DNA of 64,000 nt from Pohlia nutans (GCA_022496805.1 CM040101.1:6450501-6514500); one strand, 5' to 3'; positions 52,473 to 64,000 are shown, counted from the first letter of the stretch. A program made the numbers and translations. Notes: generated by a model from the sequence alone, not told the origin.

Positions 52473-53230
52473 CGCGTTACCGTGCAAGTCACCTCCTCCG
52501 TTTGAAAAAACTTCCAAAAGGCCTTAAAATAAATAAAAGCCCAATACGAATACTTCGCGCCCCGTGGCTCGCAGAAGAAACTCCACAAAATGCAACCCTC
52601 GGGAGAACAAAAAAACCCAAAAGAGACCGTCCCGGAGCCTGTTTGGAACCCCAGAAACCTCTCCCGCTCAGAAAAAAAATGGGAAAAATACCCCAGCAAC
52701 CTCCTAATAAAGAGAGCAAGCCCTAACAAGCTCGGTAATCAGGAAAGCATGGCTCGAAAAGGTGTTGCAAAGGTTCGCAACAACAACAACCACAACCAAG
52801 TCTCGCTAGCGGCACAGCACGGCACGCAGAAACTGAGAGCAGCGTTGCAGAGCAGGCTCTGAGGTCGGTAGCCTTTCGTGAGACCCGCCGGGTATTTCAC
52901 CGGGTATGTGTGTGATACCCTGGAATGCCAGGTGGTGGAATGGAGAGTGTGTTGACCGGGTTTGTGCATGCGCCGGTCTTCACCACGGTCTCAATTATCT
53001 GGATATAGTTGTAACGGGTGGGTGAGAGATGCTGTCACTATGGAATCTCTGGCCGGTCCCGATTTTGCTGGTACCCGCTTTGGCACTCTCACTTGCTTGG
53101 AAAGCGCTTTGGATTGGAGGGCGGGAGAGGGGATCATTCCTCCATTGTGATCATTGAGATTGTTGAAAATAAAATAAAATAATAATTCACTACCTTCGCC
53201 CAACCTAGAAGTTGTTGAAAGTGTATCTAA
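52473..53230. promoter_or_regulatory. Presumed 5' leader and promoter region of the Tudor/AT-hook gene
   Basis: The start codon at 52472 faces this region. No TATA box or defined element can be supported. 52880-52930 has CCGGGTATTTCACCGGGTAT direct repeats. Otherwise nothing recognised. Confidence 0.4.
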
Positions 53231-53567
53231 GAGCATCTCCAACGGGGCTCTTTGAATGAATCCTCAACGGTTGTGGCACTGCTCTTGCTCAATCGTACGT
53301 CTCAACGTCCAATAGAATTCAATTGCTCGAAAGGTTCGTATGACTCTTCAAATTTCCACCTTCTTACGAGGTTCATCACCCGATCCGATCTTTTTATGAT
53401 TTTTGATTGGTCTTGTAACCGAGAATCACATCACCACAACCTCGGATCTTGGCGTGTTTTGAATGGGGTAAAGTTACGCCAACCATAAGCCACGTTAAAA
53501 GAACAAAGAAAGAGCACGGGGAATGGCAACGGCGAAGCCCTTTGAAGAGCCACCATTGGAGATGTTG
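53231..53567. mobile_element. PIF/Harbinger-like (Tourist-type) MITE, 337 bp
   Basis: The left end is GAGCATCTCCAACGGGGCTC. The right end, reverse-complemented, is CAACATCTCCAATGGTGGCT. Both sides carry TAA (53228-53230 and 53568-53570). GAGCATCTCCAAC ends with TWA duplications are a familiar plant Tourist/PIF type. Confidence 0.75.
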
Positions 53568-53691
53568 TAAAGTAGATATATTCATTACCATCTAACACTC
53601 AATTCCGTCCTCGTATACTGGTAGCATACGTCCTAATGACTTTTTTTGGTATGTTGTACACTAAGATTTGCATCGGTTTCTGTTCTAAGAT

Positions 53692-54041
53692 CACTACAAC
53701 GAATGGCGTATTTAGTGTCGAATGGCATATTTGGTGTCTTGAGGAGAATTGATGTCTTATGCCACAATATGTTCAAAGGTGAAGAGAAATGGTATCCCTT
53801 GACACTACATAGGAGTTTGCCACTTGTCATCTTTATTTTCATTGAGAGTGCTATATTCTTTTCAAGTAACGAGAGTAGCATGAGGTGACATGTCATATTT
53901 ATTATAAAGTTGTCATATGTCATTGAAACACTACATTCATTTTATTTTTCTTACGAGGACACTATATCTCACTAAAAATTAAATAGTGTTCGGGTTTAGA
54001 AATAGTGTCCCGGGACACTAAATACACCATTCAGTGTAGCA
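53692..54041. mobile_element. MITE with 28-bp inverted repeats
   Basis: CACTACAACGAATGGCGTAT at the left pairs with the inverse of TGCTACACTGAATGGTGTAT at the right, followed by TTAGTGTC in both. The left end looks CACTA-like but the right terminus (GTAGCA) is not, and no 3-bp duplication is visible, so superfamily is open. Confidence 0.6.
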
Positions 54042-54841
54042 AAAACACCGCCCTCGTAGACTAGCGAAAAGACCCATGAGATGACCTCACATAACAAATT
54101 AGACTAGTTGTGGGTCTTTCTGAGCATGTTTCTTTAGTTTACATGGGCAATGTTTCTACTAGTGAATGTATGTTACAAATACATTCCAGAACACAAACTA
54201 GGCATGCATCTCTTGTACAAGAGGATAAAATTGTTGAATGAATGGTAATGGATATGTCTACCTTGAGATCATAGGAGAAAAAAAAAAAAAACTCAAGTCA
54301 CCAAGGAATTATGAATTTGCCTACTTGAAATTACTTGTTTTCTATCAAGTGCAAAAAAATACAATCTATGAGACTAGTGTAGGTATGGAAAGTAAATAAT
54401 GACAACAACCAGGACAATAATTAATAGAAAATGATTTTGTGAGCACCTATATTAGTAATCAAGGCCAAATTCTGAGAAAAACCATTTTGAAATATAAAAA
54501 ATCCACTTTCACTTTCTTTCTCTCACAACCTCTTCAAAGGTTCAATTTTTTTTAATGGTATCCTAGTGCTAAAAAAAACTTAATTAACAAAAAAACTTAA
54601 TTAAAAAAAAAATTAATTTTAAAAAAAACTTTAAAAATAATAATAATAATAAAATCTCCCCTACTTCACAGTGATGTTCAAAAGGGAAGTACAGTTGAAA
54701 TTGATGCAAAAGAATAAGGATGAATTTTGACAAAGGAACTACAATTGAAGTCGAAGCAAAAAAAAAAAAAAAAAAAAAAAAACCTACTGGCAAAAATCAA
54801 AAGGATAGGGCGGTAAAACTTGAAGCACAAAATCTAATTGC
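54042..54841. other. Unassigned A-rich spacer
   Basis: No gene. A-rich runs at 54590-54640 and a poly(A) run of about 24 at 54760-54783 are the main content. Confidence 0.5.
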
Positions 54842-54845
54842 TTAA

Positions 54846-55536
54846 CACTTTAACGCGCTGCATCCATATAATGGACGACGAACAAATTGCAACTTTTCTC
54901 AACACTACATCCTATCTTGTACAGTTTTTCATTCATCCAAACTTCTTTTGGTTCTTGTGCTAGTTGATTATCATTTGTACGGTATGGATCTTCAAAATAA
55001 AATACTGTGATTTTTTGAAAAACAACCCAATTGGTTTATGTCAAGTTTCATTCTTAGTTCAAAAAGTGAGACCTTAATCATGATTTTCCAAAATAAGTAG
55101 AATCAAATAATGGAAACTATACCATCTCGTAGTGCATGTTAAGTTGTTGGACTTGCTAGAATGGTAAAAAAATCTAATGAATTTTCAAAAATGATTTGAA
55201 TATTTACAAGAATTTCAACAAAATACCGATGATTTTAAAGATTTATAATAATTATAGGCACATGAATATAATTTTTTATTTTTTTTTTGTCATTATTTAT
55301 TATGGCATTTATCTCCAAAACTATATAAGTGAATTCAACGATAACTAAATTGGAACTTAAAGATTATTTATAATGGTCTCTAATTAACTTTTCTTTCTCT
55401 CTAAGGTAAATTATCAAAAAATGATTTTACTTTCAAATGTTTACTTTTGGAGCTAAATTTACCAACTCAAATTTGAAATTAATGATTTGGTCTTCATGTT
55501 TTAGCTTTGATCATTGAAAATATTGTAATTTGAAGT
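54846..55536 (-). mobile_element. TTAA MITE family P5, copy b (right end lost)
   Basis: TTAA at 54842-54845 is followed by CACTTTAACGCGCTGCATCC and ATGGACGACGAACAAATTGC. The following few hundred bp align with the reverse complement of the right half of 58325-58865. The right limit is uncertain; a P3 element starts immediately after the next TTAA. Confidence 0.65.
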
Positions 55537-55540
55537 TTAA

Positions 55541-56120
55541 CCCCTAAAAGTCAGAGCGACCAGAAAATGGACAACTAACAGATTCAAACCCTTCTCACGT
55601 TCTCATCAATGCTTGGATGAAAGTCATCCAATTTTTTGGAGATTCTTCACCAAGTTGTTGTCCTATCTAACCGTTGGGTTTAGTCATACTTGATTACATA
55701 TTTTTCTAAAATTACCAATGTAGAAGTAGGTCAAATCATTGACCAAGCAAAAATTGCATTGACTGTAGTTCAAAAGTGGCCTTGCAAAAATGAGGTCATA
55801 GATCTAAGAAACACAAAAATTTCAAAGAATCACCATGTTTAAGAGTATCTCGTTTCAAATTCATTCCAACAAATTTTACTCAAAAATTATTAAAATTTTG
55901 TTTGTAATCGAATTTAGAAGGAATTTTTAATTTCAAATTTCAAATTTTATAATTAAATATTGGTGATAGTATTAGTGAATCAAACTGTACAGATGGAATC
56001 TAAAATTCAAAATCTAGAACTTTCATTTGTATATCAATTCCAAAATATTCTTCTAAATAGTAGTTTATGATGTTTTTTCTCAAATTGTCAATTCCAAGGA
56101 CACCCTGGTACGTTTAGGGG
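55541..56120 (+). mobile_element. TTAA MITE family P3, copy b
   Basis: The ends are CCCCTAAAAGTCAGAGCG and the inverse of CCCCTAAACGTACCAGGG. TTAA flanks both sides (55537-55540 and 56121-56124). It is 580 bp and homologous to 19260-19836 throughout in the same orientation. Sequence drift suggests both copies are old. Confidence 0.85.
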
Positions 56121-56459
56121 TTAATGATCATGTAATAGAGTTGAATTTTAGATTCATTTGGCAGTAAATAATTACCTTAATTTTTTAAAATATTAAAAAA
56201 TAGCCAAAAATCCAAAAACCAGACTTGACATATATAAGATGAATGTTAAGAAATTAATTAGTGTTGCCCTTCTCTCCACACAACTAATGACGAAGTGTAC
56301 AAAAATAATATATTTAACTATTTATAAAAAAATTAAAATTTGAAAATAATTTTTTTGCAACTCAAAATTGGAACCAACCACAAAATGGTAGGGAAATAAA
56401 GACAATGAAGCATTCATCACAAAATGGTTGTGCGGGTCATTAGGAGGTTAAAAGGTTGA

Positions 56460-56876
56460 TTAAAAATTTATTGCAAAGGTTATTTGAAAGATTATTTGAA
56501 AAGTTATTTGAAAGGCTATTTAAATGAATATTGAAAAGTCTATTTGAAAGGTTATTTAAAAGGTTATGTGAAAGGTTTTTTGAAAGGTTATCTCAAAGGT
56601 TCTTTGAAAGGTTATTTGAAAGTTTTTGTGAAAGATTGTTTGAAAGGTTATCTGAAAGGTTATTTGAATGTTTTTGTGAAAGGTTCTTTGAAACGTTATT
56701 TAAAAAGTCATTTGAAAGGCCATTTAAAATAATATTGAAAAGTCTATTTGAAAGGTTATTTAAAAGGTTATGTGAAAGGTTTTTTGAAAGGTTATCTCAA
56801 AGGTTCTTTGAAAAGTTATTTGAAAGGTTATTTGGAAGGTTATTTGGAAGGTTATTTGAAAGGTTGTTTTAAAGGT
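56460..56876. repeat. 12-bp minisatellite with 204-bp higher-order period
   Basis: About 35 units of TTTGAAAGGTTA, with variants, run head to tail. A block starting AATATTGAAAAGTCTATTTG at 56527 recurs at 56731 with the same order of variants, so the array has a second-level period of 204 bp (17 units). Because 12 is a multiple of three it is open in frame as FERL repeats for 113 codons; I treat that as a consequence of the repeat, not a gene. Confidence 0.85.
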
Positions 56877-57401
56877 AGGAAAGCTTTGGACGACTAGGGG
56901 TGCACTAAAGACGGTGTGAAAGTTATGGATTTTCAATTGAATTTCGACAATGTGAACTTAAATAGATTATAAATAAATTATTCTAAAAAAACAAAAGCAC
57001 GGACACTAGGAGTACAGGAACTGAATTAAATTGTAGATAAATTATTCTAAAAAGCAAAAGAAAAGAAAAAACACGGAAAACACGGGAATACATGTGAATA
57101 TGAAGATCGAACATGAGAGGCAACACGAGGAGCATGAGGAACACAAAGAACATTTGGATCAACGATACATGGCCATACTAATTTTTACTAAAATATACTT
57201 CTTTAGTATGTACTACTTTTTTTTCCATTCGCTAAAAATAAATCTTCAACTCAAATATCTACTAAACCATGTTGTAAAATAATCTAATTTCCTAGATGTT
57301 CACCCACAGATATTCACGGATATTTTGTTACTTTCATTTTCGACACTATTGTAACCCGAGATTGTAACCATAATCTGATTTTTTAGGCACTAAAGGATTA
57401 A
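56877..57401. other. Unassigned spacer
   Basis: No gene recognised. Its right edge (GGCACTAAAGG|ATTAA near 57386-57401) looks like the right end of a P1-type TTAA element abutting the next element; the matching left end was not found. Confidence 0.45.
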
Positions 57402-58122
57402 CCCCTAAACGCCGCCCATACCAAAAACTAGCTTATGAATGAAACTGACTATTCAATTCCAATTGCTACGTGGATGATTTCCATCCAATTGTTTTTGTGA
57501 AGAATTTTGCTTGGTCATACCACTCCTTCAAGTCAAATTCAAATCATTCAAGCTATTTTAGATTTTACATGGGTCCCAACTAAAAAAGACTTGTAAAAAC
57601 GGTTCACCGTGTAGTGTATTTGGATTTTTCTACTTTTTCTACTTAAACTAAATTTAGGCCATGAAAGTGAGTCCTATTACATTTAAGCTCAACTAACAAA
57701 ATGAAGATTGCCAAGTCTAGTTTATACTCCACTTTGAATTTTTGAATTTTTTTGAAAATTGCATGTGTTATTGTAGTTACAAGTTCGGTGGGTATTACCA
57801 TGGTGTAGCAAAGTTTTCTAAATTTAGATACACTGATGATTTTCATTAACTAAACTTCTCTTCATTGTAATTTACGCCTTTTGTAAAATAATCAGAATTT
57901 TGAAAAACATTTTAAAATTGATATGAACTTTCTTTACAATCACTTCAAAAAATCATAGTAATTTCAAATCTTCACCAAAATTTACGAAAAAATCATTATT
58001 TGTAGTAGACACGTGGCTTCATCTACTAAAAATATAAAGTTGAATTCTTGTATCATTTGTAATGGCAAAATTGAGTGACAAGTAAAGCATGATTCCATGG
58101 CCATAGGCCCGACCTTTAGGGG
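57402..58122. mobile_element. TTAA MITE family P4, 721 bp
   Basis: The left end is CCCCTAAACGCCGCCCATAC. The right end, reverse-complemented, is CCCCTAAAGGTCGGGCCTAT. TTAA flanks both sides (57398-57401 and 58123-58126). Non-coding. Confidence 0.75.
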
Positions 58123-58324
58123 TTAAAGAATATGACTTTCTTGATTCTCATGCCTTATGTATCTTTTAAACTTCATTTTGAGCATAATTCTCTTCTTTAA
58201 TTTATTTATAGATCCCTCAAATATGCTTGGTTTGGCATTTAAAAATCCCCATTTGCTTCAATGTAGTAGAAGCTATGAGCAAGATTCTTCCAAAACACCA
58301 AAAGGCCTTGGTTTGTCCTTTTAA

Positions 58325-58865
58325 CCCTTTAACGTCCCAATTCAACATTGTTTTCAAAGAAGCGTTATTAAATGTTTGATGAAAACCAAAAATGGAATTG
58401 ATGTACAAAGCGAAGTCATAAATGTCAATGTGAAGATCACATCTGTACAGTTGGATTTATCATATTATTTATTATTTATTTATTTTTAATTTTTGAAGGT
58501 GTTTTCTTGAAATTCAATTAAAAATCCCAAATTAAAACAATTTAAAAAAAATAAAATTGTAATGAAATTGGAATAACATGCACTATGAGATGGTATGGTT
58601 TCCATTATTTGATTGTGCTTATTTTGGAAAATCATGTTTGAGGTCTCACTTTTTGAACTAAGAATGAAACTTGACATAAACCGATTGTGTTATTTTTCTA
58701 AAAATCATAATAACTTATTTTGAAGATCCAAACCGTTCAAAGGATAGTCAACTTGCTCAAAAACCAAGGGTAATTTTGGTAGATGAAAAATGTCCAATCT
58801 GGATGAGATTCGAGCAGCTTTAATTTGTTCGTCGTCCAATATATGGACGCTGGCGCGATAAAGGG
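58325..58865 (+). mobile_element. TTAA MITE family P5, copy a
   Basis: The left end is CCCTTTAACGTCCCAA. The right end, reverse-complemented, is CCCTTTATCGCGCCAGCG. TTAA flanks both sides (58321-58324 and 58866-58869). It is 541 bp. The right half carries the inverse of TGGACGACGAACAAATT and is homologous, inverted, to 54846-55536. Confidence 0.8.
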
Positions 58866-58869
58866 TTAA

Positions 58870-59844
58870 GTATTATAAACCCAAGTTGAAATGCAGACAA
58901 GAAGTGAAAACCATTGCTCGAAAAAAAGACAAGCCCAAAAGGGCTCGTACAGTATCTTCAAGCCAAGGTTTTCTCTTCAACCTGATTAGAATATGATGAA
59001 AGAGTTCATACTGCTTAACGATTGCTGAGGGAGGTTGTTCCACATGTCATGGTTTTGTTAAATGAATTGAACAAAGGATTGAACACATAATTGAACAAAG
59101 TTTGTATAAGAGTTTATTTAGACAAGATGGACCATAACCTCAACATTCACAGGAAATGACCAGAAGCAAACATGCTCTCGAGGATTTCACCTCAAAGATA
59201 GATGTGAAAAACGTGTACGTCTGGATAGTGGATATAAATCACAAGATTAAAAAACAGCTCAAATTCATCAACACACCCTTGTTAACGATCCAGCAACCAT
59301 TACCTAGCTCATCACAAACAACTATCTCCTGACAGATAGTACCTTCACATGTAAACCAACTTACTAAACATCATGCTATCTCCATATTGTCCATCTTGGA
59401 TAAAGACCACTCCTCGGAATGTAGCATATCAGATGTCCTAAAACCCTCGAATATAGGAAGTTGTTTGCACTTTTGAATACCATACATGGCGGACTACTGC
59501 ATTTCGGTGAATCCCTGGAGAAAAAAAGGTATGTTTCAAACGAACATACAAGTCCCGTAAGACCTGAGAGGGTTGCAAATTGTTTGAAAGCCTAGCACAG
59601 TATTTGAATTGAATCATGAAACCTGAATCATGGATTGCTGAACCACAAAATGATCGCGTTGCGTCCCTGCCACAAAGATGGCCATTTCTACCTGCAAGTC
59701 AAAATAGCTGACGTACTTAATTCCTGTCACGTAACCAAACTTGCATGAACAGTTGATCATACATCGTTCACACCAGAACTTTGAATTGAATACTTCCAAA
59801 TCACATGTTATAGAATGAAGCAGAGACCCGCAAAATACTCACTT
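58870..59844. other. Downstream flank of the CBP20 gene
   Basis: No further gene recognised. The portion next to 59845 would hold the CBP20 3' UTR. Confidence 0.45.
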
Positions 59845-62800
59845 CTAACTCTTTCCTCCATCCCCTCCATCCTCTTCATCTGAGTCCCCTTTTTCTCGAA
59901 ACCTGGGATTCTTTTCCTGCAACAAATTCCTGTAAGTATCGACCAAGTCCCTGAAAAATGTAGAGTAATATCATAGACAACGACAATGCTATCCATAGTT
60001 ATTGGTAACAAATAAATTTGGCCTATCACTCCAACACAGGACTGATTTAGTAATCGACACCCGACAATGATAGAATTGAATAGAATTGAGGCTCTAAATG
60101 CGTTTCCACCAACTTACAACTTTCTGCTCTCTATCTGGTCTCTTCACACCATCTGCAGGCGGAGCGTCTTCATCTCTGTACCTCTTTCTTCCCTCTGCAC
60201 CAACAAAAGCAACCATCAGAACTTTCCAGCGACAATACCTGCCCATGTGACAGAAATACCTGGGACACTGATCACAGGCAAGAAAACTGAGAAGAACGCC
60301 AAATGCAGAATGAGACAAAAGTCCATAAAGGTGCAACTAAATGGATTCCAAAAAGTAGCTAGCTCGGAGTTGAATAACAACTCACCTCTGTTTCGGTTAC
60401 CTCCATGACCATGGCGATCTCTTCCACCTGTCAATATTCCAAAATTTAACTCCATAACATTAAATTTATCGCTTTTACATGATAACGATCAGCAACATCG
60501 TTTTCAAAGGTAAGATGTCACTCTAACGACCTAAATTGATCTGCACAACAATCGAGGTGGACACTGTATATTCACAAATGCATATCTACATAAACCCCCT
60601 CTTCCATTGACTATTACTAATATCCTATTCTGCAATTTGGAAGGGTCCTTACGCCTGAATTCATTTCCTCCACCGCCACCACCACCACCTGCATCTCCCA
60701 AGCCGGGATATTGAACTCCTCCCATGCCAACAGGCTGTTCATATTCCACCAGCTGCCGACGTACTTCTAATTCCTTCTGTACCAACTTTCCGTAGCCTCC
60801 TCTCCGTGCAATCATTTCAAATGAAGGAAAAAATGCAATTGCAAAAAAGATTTGCAGTCTACCACACAAATAGATAAATCCACAACAAACAGCTTCAAAA
60901 GAAGTAGAAAATACCAAAAAGAAAAGCAGGAGAGGATATCTGGATCATAATCTGTGCGGTACTCATCGCGAACCTGCCATTATAAACAAATACCCCCATC
61001 AATGAAGAAATGTCACACACGAGACAAAAAAACAACAGAATCGTGAATATGATCGTAGACAAGCACTTTAAACGTAAGGAATATAACCTGCCCGCCGCTC
61101 CTTCCGCGACCCCATTGCCGACCCTCTTGGAAACCCCAATCAAAGTCCACACGAATAGGGCGATCGTCCAAAATGGTCCCACTAATATACTTGACAGCAT
61201 CCTCTGTATCCTCTCTTGTGTAGAATCTAACCAGGAAACCTAGAATTAGAAAAAATACAACAAATTCCCTGACTGTCTTAAAAATTCACAATCTGCTACA
61301 TCTAATTCTGAAGATAATTAATTCGGAAATAACCTTTCAGAATGTTTGCAACTGCCATCTTAATCGGATCACTGGCAGCACCATCTACCCCAAATGACTA
61401 TGCGTACAAAGCTGCACAAAGACTTCCCCATGTAAAACTCTGAACTATCTCTCAGATGCTCTCTTAATGCAGATAAAACTACTTGGTTTGAAACTTACAA
61501 GCACATGCAAATATACAGTGAAATAAATGTGAGGATCTCAAGCATGGGCAAGGTTATAGAGATATACAGGACAAAGCAGAATCCACATGGCGTTTTAGTG
61601 TTCTTGTCGAGACCCATGGTGATCTTCTTCAGCTCCCCGGTACGAGAAAAGACCTCATAAATCTGTTCCTCTGTGGTATAGAAAGAAAGATTTCCAACAT
61701 ACACAGTGGTCGACGTGCGAAGCGCATGTTCAAATTCATCTTGAGATCCCAGAAACCTACGATCCCTGTACGCCGACAGCTGATCCGGATTCTGCAATCA
61801 ACCAGCAAGGCGTTAAGCGATTTGACACGCAATAAGGTAGAGGATACTATTTGGTAGGCATTTAAACTCGTGTACGCATGTGATTTTTGGGAGTGTATAG
61901 AACTGTGAATAGATTTTCGCCCATCCGTTGAGGTCAAATTTATATCACTATGAATGAAATTCTTATGCAGTTTCAAAGTGTAACCAATGTAAGCGACTGT
62001 AAACAACCCCAATTCCATTCACCATTCAATGGCCATAGACATTCAGCCAAGTCATGCATCATATCGATTACACCACTCACTAATAAGTTCACCAAAGTGT
62101 ATGAATACCTGAGTTGCTGTTGGTCTGTGTAGGACACGATATTCGAGCCCTAACGGTTATAGTATCCTCTAGGATTGTACTAAAAAATTAGGGTTTATGC
62201 TCCCCTTGAGGGTTGATCATATTGACCTTTGGATTTTATGAAATACATTCTAAAAGAAAGCCTCGGGTAGAAAAGATGAACGAAATGCCCTCGCACATTT
62301 AAGAAACGACAGGGTCCTCAAATGAACTATCACAGAAATTTCTCCCAAGAGATTTCCCTCACAACCATTATGAGTCATAGTCAATGTGCGTTCAGTTTCC
62401 TTCAAATCAAAATCCCTGTTAGTAGACATCGCTGTACTGTACAATGAGCCCCGTCTATATTGGGAGACTACTAGACTAGCGGACCTTAGCATATTTATAA
62501 AAACCAATGGCCATTGTGATCAAAATCCTAGGGGACCTTGGATTTTTGATTGAACCCTACGCGGAACGGCTTACTATGATAAACCTGGTGATGCCCTAGC
62601 CAGTGACATCGAAAGGAAATTGGAGTCGAGCTTTAACGCATAATAATTCCATACTCGTCAATGCATAAAAACTACAACCAGTACAAATTCTCCATTATCA
62701 ATCAAATTTTTAAACTACCAATCCACTTCGAAAACCCTAAAGGCCAAAGCGCAACTTCAGAAACAAGTTGCACATTCACTATCCATGTAGGGTTTCACGA

Positions 62801-62870
62801 CGAAATCTCAGCAGTAGGGTTTGCTCAACACACAGTGAGGTTTGATCATCACCTTGAAAAGACGAGCCAT
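59845..62870 (-). CDS. CBP20: Nuclear cap-binding protein subunit 2 (CBP20)
   Basis: The small subunit of the nuclear cap-binding complex binds the m7G cap with CBP80 in splicing, miRNA processing and RNA export. Eight exons join in frame on the - strand: 62870-62853, 61791-61568, 61226-61088, 60973-60940, 60805-60653, 60427-60386, 60194-60118, 59916-59845; about 252 aa. MARLFK is exon 1. The RRM has RNP2 VYVGNL (36-41) and RNP1 around CGFCFVLF (75-82). The cap-stacking tyrosines correspond to Tyr14 and Tyr37. The conserved [20 protein letters not shown] and [19 protein letters not shown] follow. The plant-type C-terminal extension has a Gly run and ends [16 protein letters not shown]...GKS. 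Intron 4 (60939-60806) begins ATATCC and ends AC, a U12-type intron; the others are GT-AG. The last two exons are placed mainly on phase and acidic-tail similarity. Confidence 0.93.
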
Positions 62871-63132
62871 CCGGTCAAGATTTCCGATGCAAGTGGTGTG
62901 CTCGAATCCTTCCTACAACGTCACATCCTTCGGGAACGTGGAATGGCTCGGCCCCTTCCTTCTCCCCTCGCTCGGCGATGTCGCTGGCTATGGCGAAGAG
63001 CAACACACAGGGCCACTCAAGGCCACACTCGTTTGGCAAATTAGGGTTTTGGGACAGAGTTGCGTTCACACTACAGTGGTCTCCACTTCTCGACGCCCTG
63101 CCAGCGCGACAGCTTCAGGAACACCAAACTAA
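62871..63132 (-). promoter_or_regulatory. CBP20 5' leader and proximal promoter
   Basis: The - strand carries the plant-style leader word CCAAAACCCTAATTTGCC (near 63050) and then reads into the exon 1 start codon at 62870. No defined TATA box was found. A Harbinger-like MITE begins immediately upstream at 63133. Confidence 0.4.
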
Positions 63133-63527
63133 GGGCCGGTTTACACTACGGTGGAGAAGTCCACCGGTCATGAAAAAAAGGGCGTTTCTCAATTGTGATT
63201 GGTCGAAAATGCAACTCTTGACCGGTGGGTGTTTACACTAGGTGAAGAAAACAATGGTGGTGAACTTTTCTCATGGATGATAAAATGACATGGCCGCCTT
63301 ACGTGGCGGCACTTTTTGGAGTTGGGTTTCTCCGGAGGAGGAGTTTCTTGTCCGGCCTCAAGAGGCCGGACAAGAAACTCTTCCTTCGGAGAAGCCCAAC
63401 TCAATAGAAATATTTTATAGCCTTTAATTCTTCTCTGGCACATCCACCATTTGCCTTATATAACCATGTCTTGGCCAAGCATTCTTGACCGACCGGAGGC
63501 CTTCTCCACCGTAGTGTAAACCGGCCC
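63133..63527. mobile_element. GGGCC-type PIF/Harbinger-like MITE, 395 bp
   Basis: The ends are GGGCCGGTTTACACTACGG and its exact inverse, continuing through TGGAGAAG (27 perfect bp, then imperfect). TAA flanks both sides (63130-63132 and 63528-63530). GGGCC ends with a TWA duplication fit PIF/Harbinger. It lies about 260 bp upstream of the CBP20 start codon. Confidence 0.85.
63319..63402. repeat. 84-bp near-perfect palindrome
   Basis: Arms of 41 bp (63319-63359 and 63362-63402) differ at three positions and are separated by AA. The centre is TCCGGCCTCAAGAGGCCGGA. It lies inside the 63133-63527 MITE and does not belong to its terminal repeats. Confidence 0.9.
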
Positions 63528-63879
63528 TAACTTATGGTTTACTATTGGCTATCCATCGTGTTCAAAAAAACGACACTTCTGCTAATATACAGTCACTCTT
63601 TTTGCACTATTAGGTTCTGGTTTGGAATATTTTGAAATAGTATTAAAATAATTTTGATACCTTATTTTAAAACTATTTTTGGAATAATTATTTTTGAGTT
63701 TGGAGAAAAGAAAATTGTGAAGAAAAGACAAAAGCATACTACTGAGGCCCTTTGTATCTACGGATACTATGTTTATTGGTATGATCTTGAGTATATATCA
63801 CAAGGGCATACTACCGTATTCAACATCGCTTGCGATAGTGGCCTTATAGCATTTATAATGTGCGGTAGTGGCATTATAA

Positions 63880-64000
63880 CCCCTAACTAAGCGTCCATTT
63901 TTTGGATGATGTACAAATTTCATCCATGTTTCCTCATCCGTCATGCAATTTTTGCAGTGTGGATTTTTTACTCTAGATTCTATGGGAAGTTAGCTTCATG
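63880..64000 (+). mobile_element. Left end of a TWAA-type element, cut by the window
   Basis: ATAA (63876-63879) is followed by CCCCTAACTAAGCGTCCATT and TTGGATGATGTACAAATTTC, matching the end plus subterminal motif of families P3 and P5. The other end lies beyond the window. Confidence 0.6.

Noticed and set aside
53692..54041. CACTA element
   Set aside because: Only the left end looks like CACTA; the right terminus and flanks do not, so it is listed as a MITE of open class.
56531..56872. 113-codon open frame of FERL repeats as a gene
   Set aside because: The frame is a by-product of a 12-bp tandem array, is open in more than one frame, and lacks flanking exons.
60240..60262. 21-nt micro-exon in CBP20
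   Set aside because: It is flanked by AG and GT and keeps phase, but direct joining of 60427-60386 to 60194-60118 also keeps phase and gives a better-matching basic/acidic tail; there is no independent support.
61221..61245. Alternative acceptor CTAG|GTTTCC for CBP20 exon 3
   Set aside because: It brings a stop codon or loses RRM residues; GGTTAG|ATTCTAC gives the conserved FCFVLFYTRED.

Overview
The window is nuclear DNA from a plant-type (streptophyte) eukaryote. The evidence is a plant-like 5S rRNA copy, GT-AG introns throughout, three intact multi-exon genes of plant type, and plant-style transposon remnants (CACTA, hAT, PIF/Harbinger-like). One intact gene carries a U12-class AT-AC intron. 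The sequence is AT-rich and mostly repeats. I cannot name the species. The amino-methyltransferase-like pseudogene would fit an early-diverging land plant or charophyte, but that is inference.

Intact genes: (1) agmatine deiminase, + strand, 20321-26058, ten exons, about 414 aa, polyamine synthesis. (2) A two-Tudor, three-AT-hook chromatin-type protein, - strand, 52472-48888, eight exons, about 408 aa. (3) Nuclear cap-binding protein CBP20, - strand, 62870-59845, eight exons, about 252 aa. They are separated by repeats and do not form a pathway.

Pseudogenes: a CACTA transposase-region fragment (8922-10190, -), a BED/hAT transposase (13483-18468, +) split by a 2.3 kb nested element, and a large decayed gene in two blocks (28870-34452 and 37374-39759, +). 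The last has a ParB-like 'DGxHRxxA' remnant followed by motifs in the order of a beta-class N4/N6 amino-methyltransferase. It is riddled with stops that mostly look like C-to-T changes. A LINE-like ORF end and tRNA-derived SINEs lie between its two blocks.

Mobile DNA: the most striking feature is a set of at least a dozen non-autonomous elements, about 8 kb in total, with CCC(C)T-type terminal inverted repeats flanked by TTAA or ATAA. They form several families (2101-3309, 3411-4211, 4216-4874, 5132-5362, 6305-7105, 19260-19836, 26222-26942, 26956-27497, 45120-45230, 54846-56120, 57402-58122, 58325-58865, 63880-end) and look piggyBac-like. There are also three CACTA-type MITEs with 3-bp duplications, three PIF/Harbinger-like MITEs, one Tc1/mariner-like MITE, and two inverted copies of a 0.6 kb element, one nested inside another MITE.

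The remainder is AT-rich, low-complexity or unassigned sequence with tandem repeats, including a 12-bp array with a 204-bp higher-order period at 56.5-56.9 kb.
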